A DNA stretch of 64,000 bases from an uncultured Eggerthellaceae bacterium (GTDB lineage: Bacteria; Actinomycetota; Coriobacteriia; Coriobacteriales; Eggerthellaceae): contig CANSWY010000002.1 of NCBI GenBank assembly GCA_947650915.1, forward strand, positions 62,001 to 126,000, in the 5' to 3' direction. Numbering within the stretch: the first letter of the stretch is position 1; each line of letters opens with the position of its first letter. This document shows positions 41,452 through 50,915 of the stretch, one piece after another. The position numbers and the translations under genes were made by a program. The notes beneath the pieces were generated by a model. It was not told where the DNA came from. It saw only the letters and a list, made by a program, of their open reading frames with translations, and ran no database searches.

Positions 41452-42793
41452 CGCCCAAGTCCAGCCGGATCTGGCTGGTGACGCCCGGGTCCACCTGGGC
41501 GTCGCGGCCGGGAACCGCCGGCGCCGCCTCCGTCGCAGGCGCGGCTTCCGGCCCCGCCGCTGGTGCAGCCTCAAGCACCACCTCTTGCCCCAGCAGCGCG
41601 GACTGCACCAGCGCGTTCGTCAGCAGCTGATCGGAATCGATGCGGTCCATGATCTGCGGCCAGACGCGCTGGAACTCGAAATAGTTGGAGCAGTGCTGTT
41701 CGGCGTAGCGCTTCGCTTCGCCCAGCGCCTCCTTCGCAGCGCGCCGGTACGCCTTCTTGTCAGGCCGCGCCAAACTGCGCAAGAACGCCGTGATGGCGAT
41801 GCGCTTCTGCAGGCTGCGCTCCAAGAACGGGCCCGGATACGGCTCCAGAGACTGCGGCGTGATGCGCAAGAGGTCTATCAGCGAATGGCTGTACTCCAGC
41901 TTGTCATGCTCATACAGCCAGCGGAAGATGTCCTGCCGGAAGCGCCTGCCCTCGTGCTTCGTCTTCGGGGGCAGATGGCGCAGCTGCCATTTGTTGTCGA
42001 ACCAGATGTCCGACCCGTACATCCGCAGATCCAGCATGTAGTCAAGGTCTTCGCCGCGCGGAATCCATGGGTCGAACGCCAGGCGGCGGAACGCTTCCTT
42101 GTGGATGGCCAGACAGCCGCCGCACACATGGTTGCTGCGAGACAGGCGCGGCCCTTTCATGGCCTGGCGGATCCAGTCGTTGAAAGCGCGGCCCTGCTGC
42201 CAGAACCGGTTGTACCAGCGGTCCTGCCACTTCGAATAGTATGAACCCTGGTCGTTGATGTAATAGCCCGTCTTCGCCAGGATGGGCACGCCCTTCTTCG
42301 TGAGCTTCCCCAACCCGTAGACGGCTTTGCGCATGAATTCCGGGTCATCCACCACTTCGTCATCGTCCAGGAAGATGACGGCATCGAAGCCCAGCGCGTT
42401 GGCCACCACCAGGCCCAGATTGCGCACCGCGCTGTAACCGCGCAGACCGATCTCCTGGTTGACGTCCGTGATCTCGAGCTGCTCCATGCGTTGGCGGACC
42501 AGCCCCAGTTCAACGTGGGTGATGACCAGCGTGGACAACTCAGGATGTGCCGCTGTGACGGTGCGCACCTTCACAGCCGCTTCAGCCTCAAGCCCACGGT
42601 CAGCCGCCACCAGGATGATGACCAGACCCAGATGCTGCACCCCTTCAAGGGAGGTCAAACAGCGGTCCAGTTCGCCTTCGTTGTTGATGTTGGTGGCGTG
42701 GTCGTAATTCCCGATGATGCCCTTCACCTCGGCGCGCCTGCGCGCACCAGTGATGAAGGTGGGGATCACGACTGCTGGATTCACGTGCGCCAC
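41444..42793 (-). CDS. Glycosyltransferase, GT-A fold
   Basis: This 449-residue cytoplasmic glycosyltransferase begins PAVVIPTFITGARRR and has the metal-binding DDD motif in VIFLDDDEVVDD (about residue 145). A second conserved part is NHVCGGCLAIHKEAFRR followed by PRGEDLDYML. The C-terminus is an Ala/Pro/Glu tail, probably disordered. The start is GTG at 42793 with weak GGGAA upstream. The stop overlaps the permease gene start. Acceptor is unknown; cell-surface polysaccharide or protein glycosylation is inference. Confidence 0.82.
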   Translation of the reverse strand: MAHVNPAVVIPTFITGARRRAEVKGIIGNYDHATNINNEGELDRCLTSLEGVQHLGLVIILVAADRGLEAEAAVKVRTVTAAHPELSTLVITHVELGLVRQRMEQLEITDVNQEIGLRGYSAVRNLGLVVANALGFDAVIFLDDDEVVDDPEFMRKAVYGLGKLTKKGVPILAKTGYYINDQGSYYSKWQDRWYNRFWQQGRAFNDWIRQAMKGPRLSRSNHVCGGCLAIHKEAFRRLAFDPWIPRGEDLDYMLDLRMYGSDIWFDNKWQLRHLPPKTKHEGRRFRQDIFRWLYEHDKLEYSHSLIDLLRITPQSLEPYPGPFLERSLQKRIAITAFLRSLARPDKKAYRRAAKEALGEAKRYAEQHCSNYFEFQRVWPQIMDRIDSDQLLTNALVQSALLGQEVVLEAAPAAGPEAAPATEAAPAVPGRDAQVDPGVTSQIRLDLGDD

Positions 42794-42818
42794 ACCGATT
42801 CCCGAGGGCCGCGCGCCG

Positions 42819-43595
42819 CTAGTTCTTGACGACCAGCGTCACCTTCGCGGCAGCCTGGCCCACCTCTTGCAGGGAGTCAGGATCATACGCGGAGAACGTG
42901 GCGGTTGCCGGGTACACGCCTGCGGCCAACGGTTGGGACAGCGTGATGGTCTCAATGGTGCTGTCAGGACGGATGCCGCCGGACTGGTACACCACTTCGC
43001 CGTTGCTGTCAGTGGTGATGGTGACCTTCAGCACGTACTTGTTGGACGGAACGTTCTCGATGAAGGCGGTGCCGGGGGCCGTGCCGTTCTCGAATTCGAT
43101 CTGGCTGGCGATGGAGATGTTCAGCATGCCCTCTTGCATCTGGCGGTTGCGTTCGGCTTCGATCTCTTCCAGCGTCTTGTAGGAGGCTTGGCCTTCCTTG
43201 GCATTCGGGTCATAGAAGCCGTTGTTGGCGTTGTTAACGAACACGAGCGCGCACACCACCACGATGATGACCACGACCACGGCACCGATGATGATGGCCA
43301 GCTTGCGCTTCTTGGCGTCATCAAGACCGGCACCGTTGCCGCCCTTGTTGCCGTTGCCGCCCGCTACCGGTACCGGACGGCCACCGTTCGGCTGCTGGGG
43401 CGGGATGCTGCCAGCCACGGGCTGCTGCCGCTGCGGCTGCTGAACGCCTTGCGGAGGCACGTTCGGCATCTGCTGCGGCACCTGCTGAGTCTGAGGCGCG
43501 CGCTGGTACTGCGGCTGCTGAGAAGCTGGTCTATTCGAAGCAGGACCCGGCATGCCGCCTTGCGGTGCCGACCCGTTCTGCATGGTTCCCGTCAT
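42819..43595 (-). CDS. Pro/Gln-rich single-pass membrane protein with Ig-like C-terminal domain
   Basis: Unknown 258-residue protein. Residues 1-90 are Pro/Gln rich (QQPQYQRAPQTQQVPQQM) and cytoplasmic. A single membrane helix follows (IIIGAVVVVIIVVVCALVFV). The outer C-terminal part (about 150-258) is a compact beta domain with FIENVPSNKYVLKVTITTD, GEVVYQSGGIRPDS and LAAGVYPATATFSAY. The same domain style recurs in the protein at 46631-47809. AAGGA precedes the ATG at 43595. It lies 25 bases upstream of the glycosyltransferase and may share its transcript. Confidence 0.8.
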   Translation of the reverse strand: MTGTMQNGSAPQGGMPGPASNRPASQQPQYQRAPQTQQVPQQMPNVPPQGVQQPQRQQPVAGSIPPQQPNGGRPVPVAGGNGNKGGNGAGLDDAKKRKLAIIIGAVVVVIIVVVCALVFVNNANNGFYDPNAKEGQASYKTLEEIEAERNRQMQEGMLNISIASQIEFENGTAPGTAFIENVPSNKYVLKVTITTDSNGEVVYQSGGIRPDSTIETITLSQPLAAGVYPATATFSAYDPDSLQEVGQAAAKVTLVVKN

Positions 43596-43732
43596 GTTGC
43601 GTCCTTGCTTTCCGGCTTTGTGATGCACGAAGTGCACAATGAGCTGTGAGTATATTAACGGTTCGGGTATCGTTTGTAAAAACCCTGTGGAAACTCTTTT
43701 CGAACAGTGAAGGTCTGCTAGGAGGAGGGATC

Positions 43733-45052
43733 ATGCGAACCTACGACAGCAAAAAGCGGCTGCGCCACATGGTGCCGCGGCCGCTGTCCTTGGAGATGCT
43801 GGCAGGGCTGGTGGCGCTCATCGCGGCGGTCACGCTCATCTGGTCCATCTTCTCATCCCCGCTGGCGGTGCCCACGGTGCTCTGCGCGGGCCTCATCTTC
43901 ACCATCAGCGTGGCCATCATCATCCGCTTGCTGCTGGACCCGGACTCCATCCGCGCACGCCAAACGGATTCCATGCTGCGCCTGTCCAGCAAGATGGTTG
44001 ATCTCACCAGCGAAGGCTTGGATGAAGAGGCCGCCCAGCGCATCTGCGAATTCCTGCTGCCCAGCACGCAGGCCATCGCTGTCGCCATCACGGACCGGAA
44101 AATGATCCTCGGGTACGCCGGCTACTTGGCCACTGAGAACCCTTCCGGCGCGCTCATCCGCACGCAGGCCACCCACGACGTCATCGCCGAAGGAGAGCCG
44201 CGCGTCATCTACACGCGGGAGGACATCGGCTTCCCAGAAGGCGCACATATGATAGAAGCGGCCATCATCATCCCGCTCACCAGTGGGCGTGAGATCTTCG
44301 GCACGCTCAAGTTCTATTACCGCAGCGCACGCAAGATCACCGAAACGCAGAAGTCCATCGCTCAAGGATTCGGCACGCTCTTGTCCACGCAGATCGCCGC
44401 GGCGGAGCTGGAAGAGCAGCGCGAACTGGCCACTGCCATGGAGCTGAAAATGCTCCAGAACCAGATCAACCCGCATTTCCTGTTCAACACCATCAACACC
44501 ATCGCATCCCTGATCCGCACGGACCCGGCGAAGGCCCGCGTGCTGCTGCGCGATTTCGCCGTCTTCTACCGTTCAACGCTGGAGAACGCGCAAGACCGCA
44601 TCCAGCTGGCGCGCGAACTGGAGCAGACGCAGCGCTACTTCTCGTTCGAGGTGGCGCGCTTCGGGGAGGACCGGCTGGCCATGGAGGTGGATCTGGGAGA
44701 TGCAGCGGAGGACATCCAGGAGATGCTGGTGCCGCCGTTCTTGCTGCAGCCGCTGGTGGAGAACGCGGTCAAACACGCCATGCCGCCAGCCGGGCTGCTC
44801 ACCGTGCGCATCACCGCCGTGGTGGACGGCGAGGATGTGCTGGTGCATGTGACCGATGATGGCGTGGGCATGGACGAGGCCACGCGCTTGGAGATCATGC
44901 ATCCGGAATCATCCACGGGCTTGGGAATCGCCGTGAAGAATGTGCACGATAGGATGCACGGGTTCTTCGGTGAAGGCGCTTCCATGACCGTGGCGTCCGC
45001 CCCCGGCGCAGGCACGCAGGTGACCTTGCGCTTCCCGAACGAAGCCCCCTGA
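43733..45052 (+). CDS. LytS/YpdA-type sensor histidine kinase
   Basis: This 439-residue membrane kinase has two N-terminal hydrophobic segments (about 18-65), a GAF-like sensor region (about 90-225), and the His_kinase domain with His248 in NQINPHFLFNTINT. The ATPase domain (VTDDGVGMDEATR, GIAVKNVHDRMHGFFG) completes it. The ATG at 43733 follows AGGAGGAGGG; the longer frame is unlikely. No LytTR-type regulator lies next to it here, so it is an orphan in this window. Its TGA overlaps repeat A12. Confidence 0.92.
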   Translation: MRTYDSKKRLRHMVPRPLSLEMLAGLVALIAAVTLIWSIFSSPLAVPTVLCAGLIFTISVAIIIRLLLDPDSIRARQTDSMLRLSSKMVDLTSEGLDEEAAQRICEFLLPSTQAIAVAITDRKMILGYAGYLATENPSGALIRTQATHDVIAEGEPRVIYTREDIGFPEGAHMIEAAIIIPLTSGREIFGTLKFYYRSARKITETQKSIAQGFGTLLSTQIAAAELEEQRELATAMELKMLQNQINPHFLFNTINTIASLIRTDPAKARVLLRDFAVFYRSTLENAQDRIQLARELEQTQRYFSFEVARFGEDRLAMEVDLGDAAEDIQEMLVPPFLLQPLVENAVKHAMPPAGLLTVRITAVVDGEDVLVHVTDDGVGMDEATRLEIMHPESSTGLGIAVKNVHDRMHGFFGEGASMTVASAPGAGTQVTLRFPNEAP

Positions 45053-45238
45053 TGTGCAAAAGGGACGTTCCAAATTGCACAGGGGTCAACGTTCCGGGAT
45101 GTGCAAAAGGGACGTTCCAAATTGCACATAGGAAAAGTGAGACTGTGCTGAGAGGCATCTTCTATGTGCGATTTGGGACGTCCCTTTTGCACATCAGGCA
45201 ACTTCGCGGGTGCAATTTGGGATGTCCCTTCTGCACAA
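45051..45238 (+). repeat. Family A element A12 (four arms)
   Basis: First arm overlaps the kinase stop codon. Core 45098-45195 with loop GTGCTGAGAG. Fourth arm ends about 45238, 6 bases before the purB stop. Spacer GGCAACTTCGCGGG. Confidence 0.92.
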
Positions 45239-45244
45239 GGGGGC

Positions 45245-46612
45245 TTACGCGAAGGTGAGGGCTTCCAGGTGATCGAAGACGCCGTCCACGCGGGTGAGGA
45301 ACGCCTGCGGATCGAACAGCGCATCCACGCCTTCGCGGGTGAGCGCGCCTGCGTCCAGCAGCGCCTGCACCTGTTCGTCCGCCAGCACACGCTCCTGGAA
45401 CGTGGGACCATCCACCGCGTTCTGGATGTCTTCCCACACCTGCATGGCGTTGCGCTGCACCACCACGTAAGCGTCTTCGCGCGTCATGCCAGCCTCCACC
45501 AGCGCCAGCAGCACCTTGCTGGAGAAGATCAGCCCGCGCGTGCGCCACAGGTTGTGCGCCATCTTGTCCGGGTACACCTGCAAGCCGTCAAGCATCCACT
45601 GCATCTTGGAATACATGTAATCCAATGCGATGAAACTGTCTGCCAACGCGATGCGTTCCGCGCTGGAATGGGATATGTCCCGTTCGTACCAGAGCGCCAC
45701 GTCATCCAACGCCACCTGCGCGTTCGCCTTCACGATGCGCGCCATGCCGCAGACGCGTTCGGCCGTGATGGGGTTGCGCTTGTGAGGCATGGCGGACGAG
45801 CCCTTCTGGCCCTTCGTGAACGGCTCTTCCGCTTCGATCACATCCGATTGCTGCAAAAGGCGCACCTGCATGGCAATGCTCTCCAAGGTGGATGCACAGG
45901 TGGCCAGAGCGCAGGCCACCTGTGCATGGCGGTCGCGCGCCAAGACCTGTGTGGACAGCGGGTCCGGCGTGAGGCCCAGCTTGTTGCAGACGTAGCGCTC
46001 TACGAACGGATCGATGCTGGAATAGGTGCCCACCGCGCCGGATATGGCGCCCACCGCAGCCACCTCACGCGCCTGCTGAAGGCGAACGAGGCAGCGGTGG
46101 AGCGCCCACGCCCAGCTGCCGAACTTCATGCCGAACGTCATGGGTTCCGCGTGGATGCCGTGCGTGCGGCCCACGCAGAGGACGTCCTTGAGCTCCAGCG
46201 CACGGCGCTTGCAGGTCTCCCCCAGCTTGCGCGTGTCTTCGATGATGATGTCCAGCGCTTGGGCGATCTGATAAGAGAGCGCCGTGTCCCCCAGGTCAGA
46301 AGAGGTCATGCCGAAATGGACCCAGCGGCTGGGCTTCTCTTGGCCCGCGGGCACGTCGGCGTCAATGTTCTCCGCCATGTTGGTGGTGAACGCGATGACG
46401 TCGTGATTGGTGGTCTTCTCTATCTCCGCGATGCGCGCTGCATCCGCCGCTGCATGGTCGCGGATCCACTGCGCTTCTTCGGCCGTGATGCCGATGGCGC
46501 CCAGTTCGGCCTGGGCTTCGCAGGCCAGCACTTCTATTTCACGCCAGATGTCGAACTTGTTCTGGAAATCCCAGATGCGGCCCATTTCCGGAAGCGTGTA
46601 ACGATCGATCAT
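45245..46612 (-). CDS. purB: Adenylosuccinate lyase
   Basis: PurB removes fumarate from SAICAR and adenylosuccinate, two steps of purine synthesis. The 455-residue protein has the superfamily signature GSSAMPHKRNP (about residue 270), HFGMTSSDLGDTA near residue 98, and GRTHGIHAEPMTFG with the catalytic His. The start fits the family (MIDRYTLPEMG). It ends 6 bases from repeat A12. The gene upstream on the same strand starts a separate unit. Confidence 0.96.
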   Translation of the reverse strand: MIDRYTLPEMGRIWDFQNKFDIWREIEVLACEAQAELGAIGITAEEAQWIRDHAAADAARIAEIEKTTNHDVIAFTTNMAENIDADVPAGQEKPSRWVHFGMTSSDLGDTALSYQIAQALDIIIEDTRKLGETCKRRALELKDVLCVGRTHGIHAEPMTFGMKFGSWAWALHRCLVRLQQAREVAAVGAISGAVGTYSSIDPFVERYVCNKLGLTPDPLSTQVLARDRHAQVACALATCASTLESIAMQVRLLQQSDVIEAEEPFTKGQKGSSAMPHKRNPITAERVCGMARIVKANAQVALDDVALWYERDISHSSAERIALADSFIALDYMYSKMQWMLDGLQVYPDKMAHNLWRTRGLIFSSKVLLALVEAGMTREDAYVVVQRNAMQVWEDIQNAVDGPTFQERVLADEQVQALLDAGALTREGVDALFDPQAFLTRVDGVFDHLEALTFA

Positions 46613-46630
46613 GAGATGATGCTCCTTTCC

Positions 46631-47809
46631 TCAGAGGACATCGATGGTGCAATCCCGGTTGGTCTGAGTGGTGTCTTCATAGGCCCAACCGAAACTATAA
46701 CTGGTGAGCTGGACGGTCACGGGGTGCCTGCCCACCTCAAGCGGTTCCGGCAGCGTGATGTAATCAAGACAAGTGCCCGGCACAAGGCGGGGAGACGCGT
46801 ACAGGACCTCTCCCGTCTCGTTCGAGATGACCGTGAAATCCATGTCGCTCGGATTCTCAGCGTCGTTCGCGAAGCTGATATTTGCATACCGAGACCCTTC
46901 AAAGCCCTGCATGACCGTCTGATAACTGATCCAGAACTGCCCATCTGACAGCTCTCCATCATGGGAGCGAGCCAACTGCGCATTCGTCATGAAAGCCGGC
47001 ACACCATCGCGCACCACCGATCCCATGACCCGCTCGGTCTCCTGATCGGCCGTGACCGAGAGCATCTTCCAATCCGGCACCTCAATGCTGGCATCCCAGG
47101 CCAGCACGACATCGAGCATGCCTTCATAGGGCACGCCGTCGATCGTGCGCGTGAGCGCGATGCGCACATCCTCTTCCCCGCCGTCAAGTTCGTTGGAAAG
47201 GACGTTCGCCTCCGTGTCAACGTTGAAGAAATCGCTCACGTTGAGCGGGTTCACATACGCCAAGCTCTTGTTGATCTCATCCGCTTTCGCCATGATCTCT
47301 GGAAGATGGGCCACGATCGCCTCGTCAGGGATCTTCGCGATAGGCGCATGTTTTTCACTGGTGACATCCGCCTGCGTGAGCGTCCACGCGCCATTCTGGT
47401 TCTGACAGAGGACGTCGAACGTGTCCGTGAGACGGTATATGCCGTTATCCGCCACCACCGCAACAGTGCCTGTAGCGGTGCTGCTCAGGAAGCCGCGGCT
47501 GAAATCAGCGACTTCGACGGATGAGGTGGTGAAACCGCTCTGGTCACCCCACGTGCTGGGGATGACGCGCTCTGTGATGGCGGGGCTTTCGGATGCGCCT
47601 GCGACCATGGCGTCCCGGGCGCCGGCATCACCAGCGCACTGAACGGAGAACAGGATGCAGCCGAGGACGACTGCCGCCGCAACGATGCCCGCCGCAACGA
47701 GCAGCGGTTTGCGGTTCTTCTTCACTGGCTGCACAGCATCAGCTTGCAGCTCCTCTGCCTGGGACCCCTCTACAAGCGTTTCTTCTATCGGCAACCGTCC
47801 ATCAGTCAT
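46631..47809 (-). CDS. Membrane-anchored protein with two beta domains, unknown function
   Basis: This 392-residue protein is not recognised. A short cytoplasmic tail precedes one helix (LLVAAGIVAAAVVLGCILFSV, about 36-56), and the rest is outside. The middle region contains a possible lipid- or ligand-binding beta domain. The last 100 residues (ANISFANDAENPSDMDFTV, TGEVLYASPRLVPGT, LEVGRHPVTVQLTSY) match the style of the C-terminal domain of the protein at 42819-43595. GGAGGGG precedes the ATG at 47809; the frame extends upstream through repeat A13 by artefact. Confidence 0.75.
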   Translation of the reverse strand: MTDGRLPIEETLVEGSQAEELQADAVQPVKKNRKPLLVAAGIVAAAVVLGCILFSVQCAGDAGARDAMVAGASESPAITERVIPSTWGDQSGFTTSSVEVADFSRGFLSSTATGTVAVVADNGIYRLTDTFDVLCQNQNGAWTLTQADVTSEKHAPIAKIPDEAIVAHLPEIMAKADEINKSLAYVNPLNVSDFFNVDTEANVLSNELDGGEEDVRIALTRTIDGVPYEGMLDVVLAWDASIEVPDWKMLSVTADQETERVMGSVVRDGVPAFMTNAQLARSHDGELSDGQFWISYQTVMQGFEGSRYANISFANDAENPSDMDFTVISNETGEVLYASPRLVPGTCLDYITLPEPLEVGRHPVTVQLTSYSFGWAYEDTTQTNRDCTIDVL

Positions 47810-47882
47810 GGCGCACCCCTCCCCTTCGACAACAGCGGTGCGGATGCATTCAGGATACCAGCTGATAGGCGCATGAAACAGA

Positions 47883-48055
47883 ACGTGCAAGAGGGACGTC
47901 CCAAATTGCACCTGCGGGGCTGCCTGATGTGCAGAAGGGACGTTCCAAATTGCACATAGGAATAGATGGTACGTACTGAAGACTGTTCCTATGTGCGATT
48001 TGGGACGTCCCTTTTGCACATCACAGGTGCAATTTGGGACGCCCCTCTCGCACAC
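47883..48055 (+). repeat. Family A element A13 (mixed-orientation arms)
   Basis: Core 47926-48022 is in the usual orientation. Its left outer arm carries the complement of the usual right-hand spacer (CACCTGCGGGGCTGCCTGATG), so the outer pair is inverted relative to the core. Core outer stem has a G:U (CAGAAG with CTTTTG). Confidence 0.88.
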
Positions 48056-48070
48056 CTCTGTCAGTGGAGG

Positions 48071-48157
48071 AGAGGATGCACCCGAAGCAAGGGCGCTACG
48101 CGCGCAGCGCGTTGAAGCCCGCTATTGAAAACAGCGGTGCGCGAGCACCGCGACAGG
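48071..48157. repeat. Family D repeat (D2)
   Basis: GCAAGGGCGCTACGCGCGCA, then GCGTTGAAGCCCGC and TTGAAAACAGCGG, and a final GCG hairpin. It lies between A13 and A14. Together these fill the 557-base gap before cydB; no gene is visible in it. Confidence 0.75.
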
Positions 48158-48215
48158 CGTTTGCCCGAAGGGCAGATGCCTGGCACTTTTACCTAGAGGG
48201 ATGGCTTTTTCTCAG

Positions 48216-48313
48216 GATGTGCAAAAGGGACGTTCCAAATTGCACATAGGAATAGAGAACCAGCACTGAAAGACTGTTCCTATGTGCAATTTGGGACGTC
48301 CCTTTTGCACATC
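48216..48313 (+). repeat. Family A element A14
   Basis: A clean single core with loop GCACTGAAAG and fully paired arms, 53 bases before the cydB stop. Confidence 0.92.
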
Positions 48314-48366
48314 CTCTTCGCACGGGAAGGCGGCAAGGGTGGGAGCCCTTGCCGCGCGGGGTCAGA

Positions 48367-49413
48367 TCATTCGGCGTCCAAGGCAACTCGTCCGCGGAAC
48401 GTGCGATAGATGAGCACGTGGTACAGCAGCACGAACGGCAGACCGATGCAGAGGATCACCGTCATGTAACCCAGGGAGGCATCCGTGGCACCCGCGTTCA
48501 TCAGCGTGAGCGCCGCACCCGTGCTTTCAGGTGACGCCATCACCAGCACCGGGAACATGCTGCACGCCAGCAGGAACACCAGCGCCACCGCAGACACGCT
48601 CTGCCCCAAAAACGCCCACAGGCTGTTGCGCCCCTCTTCCGACTTCCGTCCGTTGTACGCCAGGAACATGGCCGCGCCCAGCGCCACTACGAAGAGCGCC
48701 GCCAGCAGGAAGCGCGGCACCTCCAATTCGGCCACCATCTCTTCCGTGCCGCCCATCATCGCGAACAGCACCACCGTGAGCGTGATGAACAGCACCAGCG
48801 CGATCAGCTGGCTGGGCAGGCGCAGCTTCGCCGCGCGCTGCTGCAAGCCAGAGCCCAGCGGCGCCTTGAGCGCCAGCCAGCAGGCACCGGCCGCAATGCA
48901 CATGACCAGGCCCAGCAGCCCCGTGAGCAGCGTGAACGGCGTGATGAGGCCCAGAAGCGGAATGCCCGTGTAGTTGCCGGCCGCGTCCAGCGGAATGCCC
49001 GCCACCACGTTGCCGATGGCCACGCCGAACAGCACCGCCGGCAACAAGGATCCCAGGAAGAAGCATACGTTCCACACGCCGCGCCACTTTGCGTCGCCTT
49101 CATAGAACTCGAAGCTGACCGCGCGCACGATGAGCGCGAACAGCACCAGCATGATGGCCAGATAGAACCCGGAGAAGGTAGTGGCGTACGCATCCGGGAA
49201 CGCCGCGAACAGCGCGCCGCCCGCCGTGAGCAGCCACACCTCGTTGCCGTCCCACACCGGCCCGATGGCGCGGCGACAGATCTGGCGGTCACGGTCGTCC
49301 TTGCAGATGAACGGATACAGGATGCCCACGCCCAGATCGAATCCATCCAGCACGAAATAGCCGGCGATCAACAGGAAGATGAGGAAGAACCAGAGAACGG
49401 CCAATGCGCTCAT
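48367..49413 (-). CDS. cydB: Cytochrome bd ubiquinol/menaquinol oxidase subunit II
   Basis: CydB is the second membrane subunit of the bd-type quinol oxidase, a high-affinity oxygen reductase. The 348-residue protein has about nine hydrophobic segments and starts LWFFLIFLLIAGYFVLDGFDLGVG, the family N-terminus, followed by GPVWDGNEVWL. Its ATG overlaps the cydA stop by 4 bases (ATGA), so translation is coupled. No cydDC assembly genes are present here. Confidence 0.95.
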   Translation of the reverse strand: MSALAVLWFFLIFLLIAGYFVLDGFDLGVGILYPFICKDDRDRQICRRAIGPVWDGNEVWLLTAGGALFAAFPDAYATTFSGFYLAIMLVLFALIVRAVSFEFYEGDAKWRGVWNVCFFLGSLLPAVLFGVAIGNVVAGIPLDAAGNYTGIPLLGLITPFTLLTGLLGLVMCIAAGACWLALKAPLGSGLQQRAAKLRLPSQLIALVLFITLTVVLFAMMGGTEEMVAELEVPRFLLAALFVVALGAAMFLAYNGRKSEEGRNSLWAFLGQSVSAVALVFLLACSMFPVLVMASPESTGAALTLMNAGATDASLGYMTVILCIGLPFVLLYHVLIYRTFRGRVALDAE

Positions 49414-50915
49414 TTCGCGCCTCCTTCCGTCTCAACGGCTTCAACGGCAACAGCCTCAACAGCGCCGTCGGTGCCCACGTTCTTGAAGCTGATCCCAGCG
49501 GCTTCAACAGCAGCCGCATCAGCAACGTTCGCCGGCTTGTCGTGCACCGGACCCGCCTTCACGAAGCGGGCCACCACGCGCCACCAACCCACGAACAGCA
49601 GCAGGTACACCAGGAAGAACAACGCCAGCGTGATGACCACCTCGAAGGGCTGCACGGACGGGCTGGTGGCCACATCCGTGTGCAGGAACACGCCTTCCGG
49701 CCCCGAATTGGACGGGTACACCACGTAGGGCTGGCGCCCCACTTCCGCGGTGAGCCAGCCCGTCTGGATAGCCAGGAACGGGAACACCGGAGAGATGATG
49801 AGCAGCCATTGCAGCCACTTCATATTCTTGACGCCGTGCTTCGCGCGCGCCCGGCCGAAAATGAGCGCCAGCAGCAGGCAGATGACGATCAGCCCGAACA
49901 TGGCCACCATGATGTGATACACCTGGTACACGAAATTCACGGGCAGCTGATCCACCTCAAGGCCGTCGAACTGCTCATAGGTGGCCAGTTCGTTGAGGCC
50001 CGGATATTCTGCATCCCAGGTGCCCGTGGCCAGGAAACTGGTGCCACCGGGAATGCCCAGCGTGACGGCCTCTTGGCTCTCTTCGTCAACGAAGCCGAAC
50101 GCCGAAAGCTCTGGTGCCTCCGTTTCGTACTGGCCCTCCATCATGGCCAGCTTCGTGGGCTGTTGCTCCCACACTTCCACCGCGGACGCATGCGCGGCCA
50201 CCAGCAAGAACGCCACGGAGATGACGCCCACCACGCCGCCGACGCGCAGCATGGCGTTCGCCGCGCGGCTGTTCCGGCCCTTGTGCATATACCACGCCGC
50301 CACCGCGATGGTGACGAACGCGCCCATGACCAAAAGCGCCAGCACCGTGTGCGCGTAGCGCGGCAGCGTTGACGGATTGAACGCCGCAGCGAAGAAATCA
50401 GTGATCCAGGCTTCGTTGCCGTCCGGAGACAACATCGCGCCCGCCGGCGTCTGCATCCATGAATTCGCGATCAAGATCCACAGCGCCGACAGCGCCGAGC
50501 CCGCGAACGTGAGCCATGCGCTGGCCACGTATAGGGCGGGCTTGATCTTGTTGCGCCCGAAGATGATGAATCCCAAGAAGATGGATTCCAGGAAGAATGC
50601 GAACAGCGCCTCGGCCGCCAGCGGCGCACCGAAGATGTCCCCCACGAACCGCGAATAGTTCGCCCAGTTCGTGCCGAACGAGAATTCCATGGTGATGCCC
50701 GTTGCCACCCCGATGGCGAACGTTGCGGTGTAGATGCGCACCCACATGCGAGCTAGCGCGTCATCTTCTGCGTCCTTCGTGCGATAGGCGCGCGTCACGA
50801 AGATGGCCATGATCAGGCCGATGCCTATCGTGATGGGAACGAAGATGAAGTGATAGCTGGCTGTGAGAGCGAACTGGATCCGCGACAACAAGACCTGGTC
50901 GGCGAAGATGTCCAT
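49410..50915 (-). CDS. cydA: Cytochrome bd oxidase subunit I
   Basis: CydA binds haems b558, b595 and d. The 501-residue protein has the N-terminal haem ligand His22 in SYHFIFVPITIG, EFSFGTNWANYSRFVGDIFG, and the family GRQP motif in AEVGRQPYVVY. The quinone (Q) loop lies between about residues 240 and 330. GGGAGGGG precedes the ATG at 50915; the open frame upstream is an artefact. It forms a two-gene operon with cydB and is divergent from frc. The menaquinone gene at the window end fits its electron donor. Confidence 0.95.
   Translation of the reverse strand: MDIFADQVLLSRIQFALTASYHFIFVPITIGIGLIMAIFVTRAYRTKDAEDDALARMWVRIYTATFAIGVATGITMEFSFGTNWANYSRFVGDIFGAPLAAEALFAFFLESIFLGFIIFGRNKIKPALYVASAWLTFAGSALSALWILIANSWMQTPAGAMLSPDGNEAWITDFFAAAFNPSTLPRYAHTVLALLVMGAFVTIAVAAWYMHKGRNSRAANAMLRVGGVVGVISVAFLLVAAHASAVEVWEQQPTKLAMMEGQYETEAPELSAFGFVDEESQEAVTLGIPGGTSFLATGTWDAEYPGLNELATYEQFDGLEVDQLPVNFVYQVYHIMVAMFGLIVICLLLALIFGRARAKHGVKNMKWLQWLLIISPVFPFLAIQTGWLTAEVGRQPYVVYPSNSGPEGVFLHTDVATSPSVQPFEVVITLALFFLVYLLLFVGWWRVVARFVKAGPVHDKPANVADAAAVEAAGISFKNVGTDGAVEAVAVEAVETEGGAK

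Noticed and set aside
30969-46612. A purine operon
   Set aside because: purB, purC, purF, purL and guaB are far apart or separated by repeats and other genes; no common operator was noticed.
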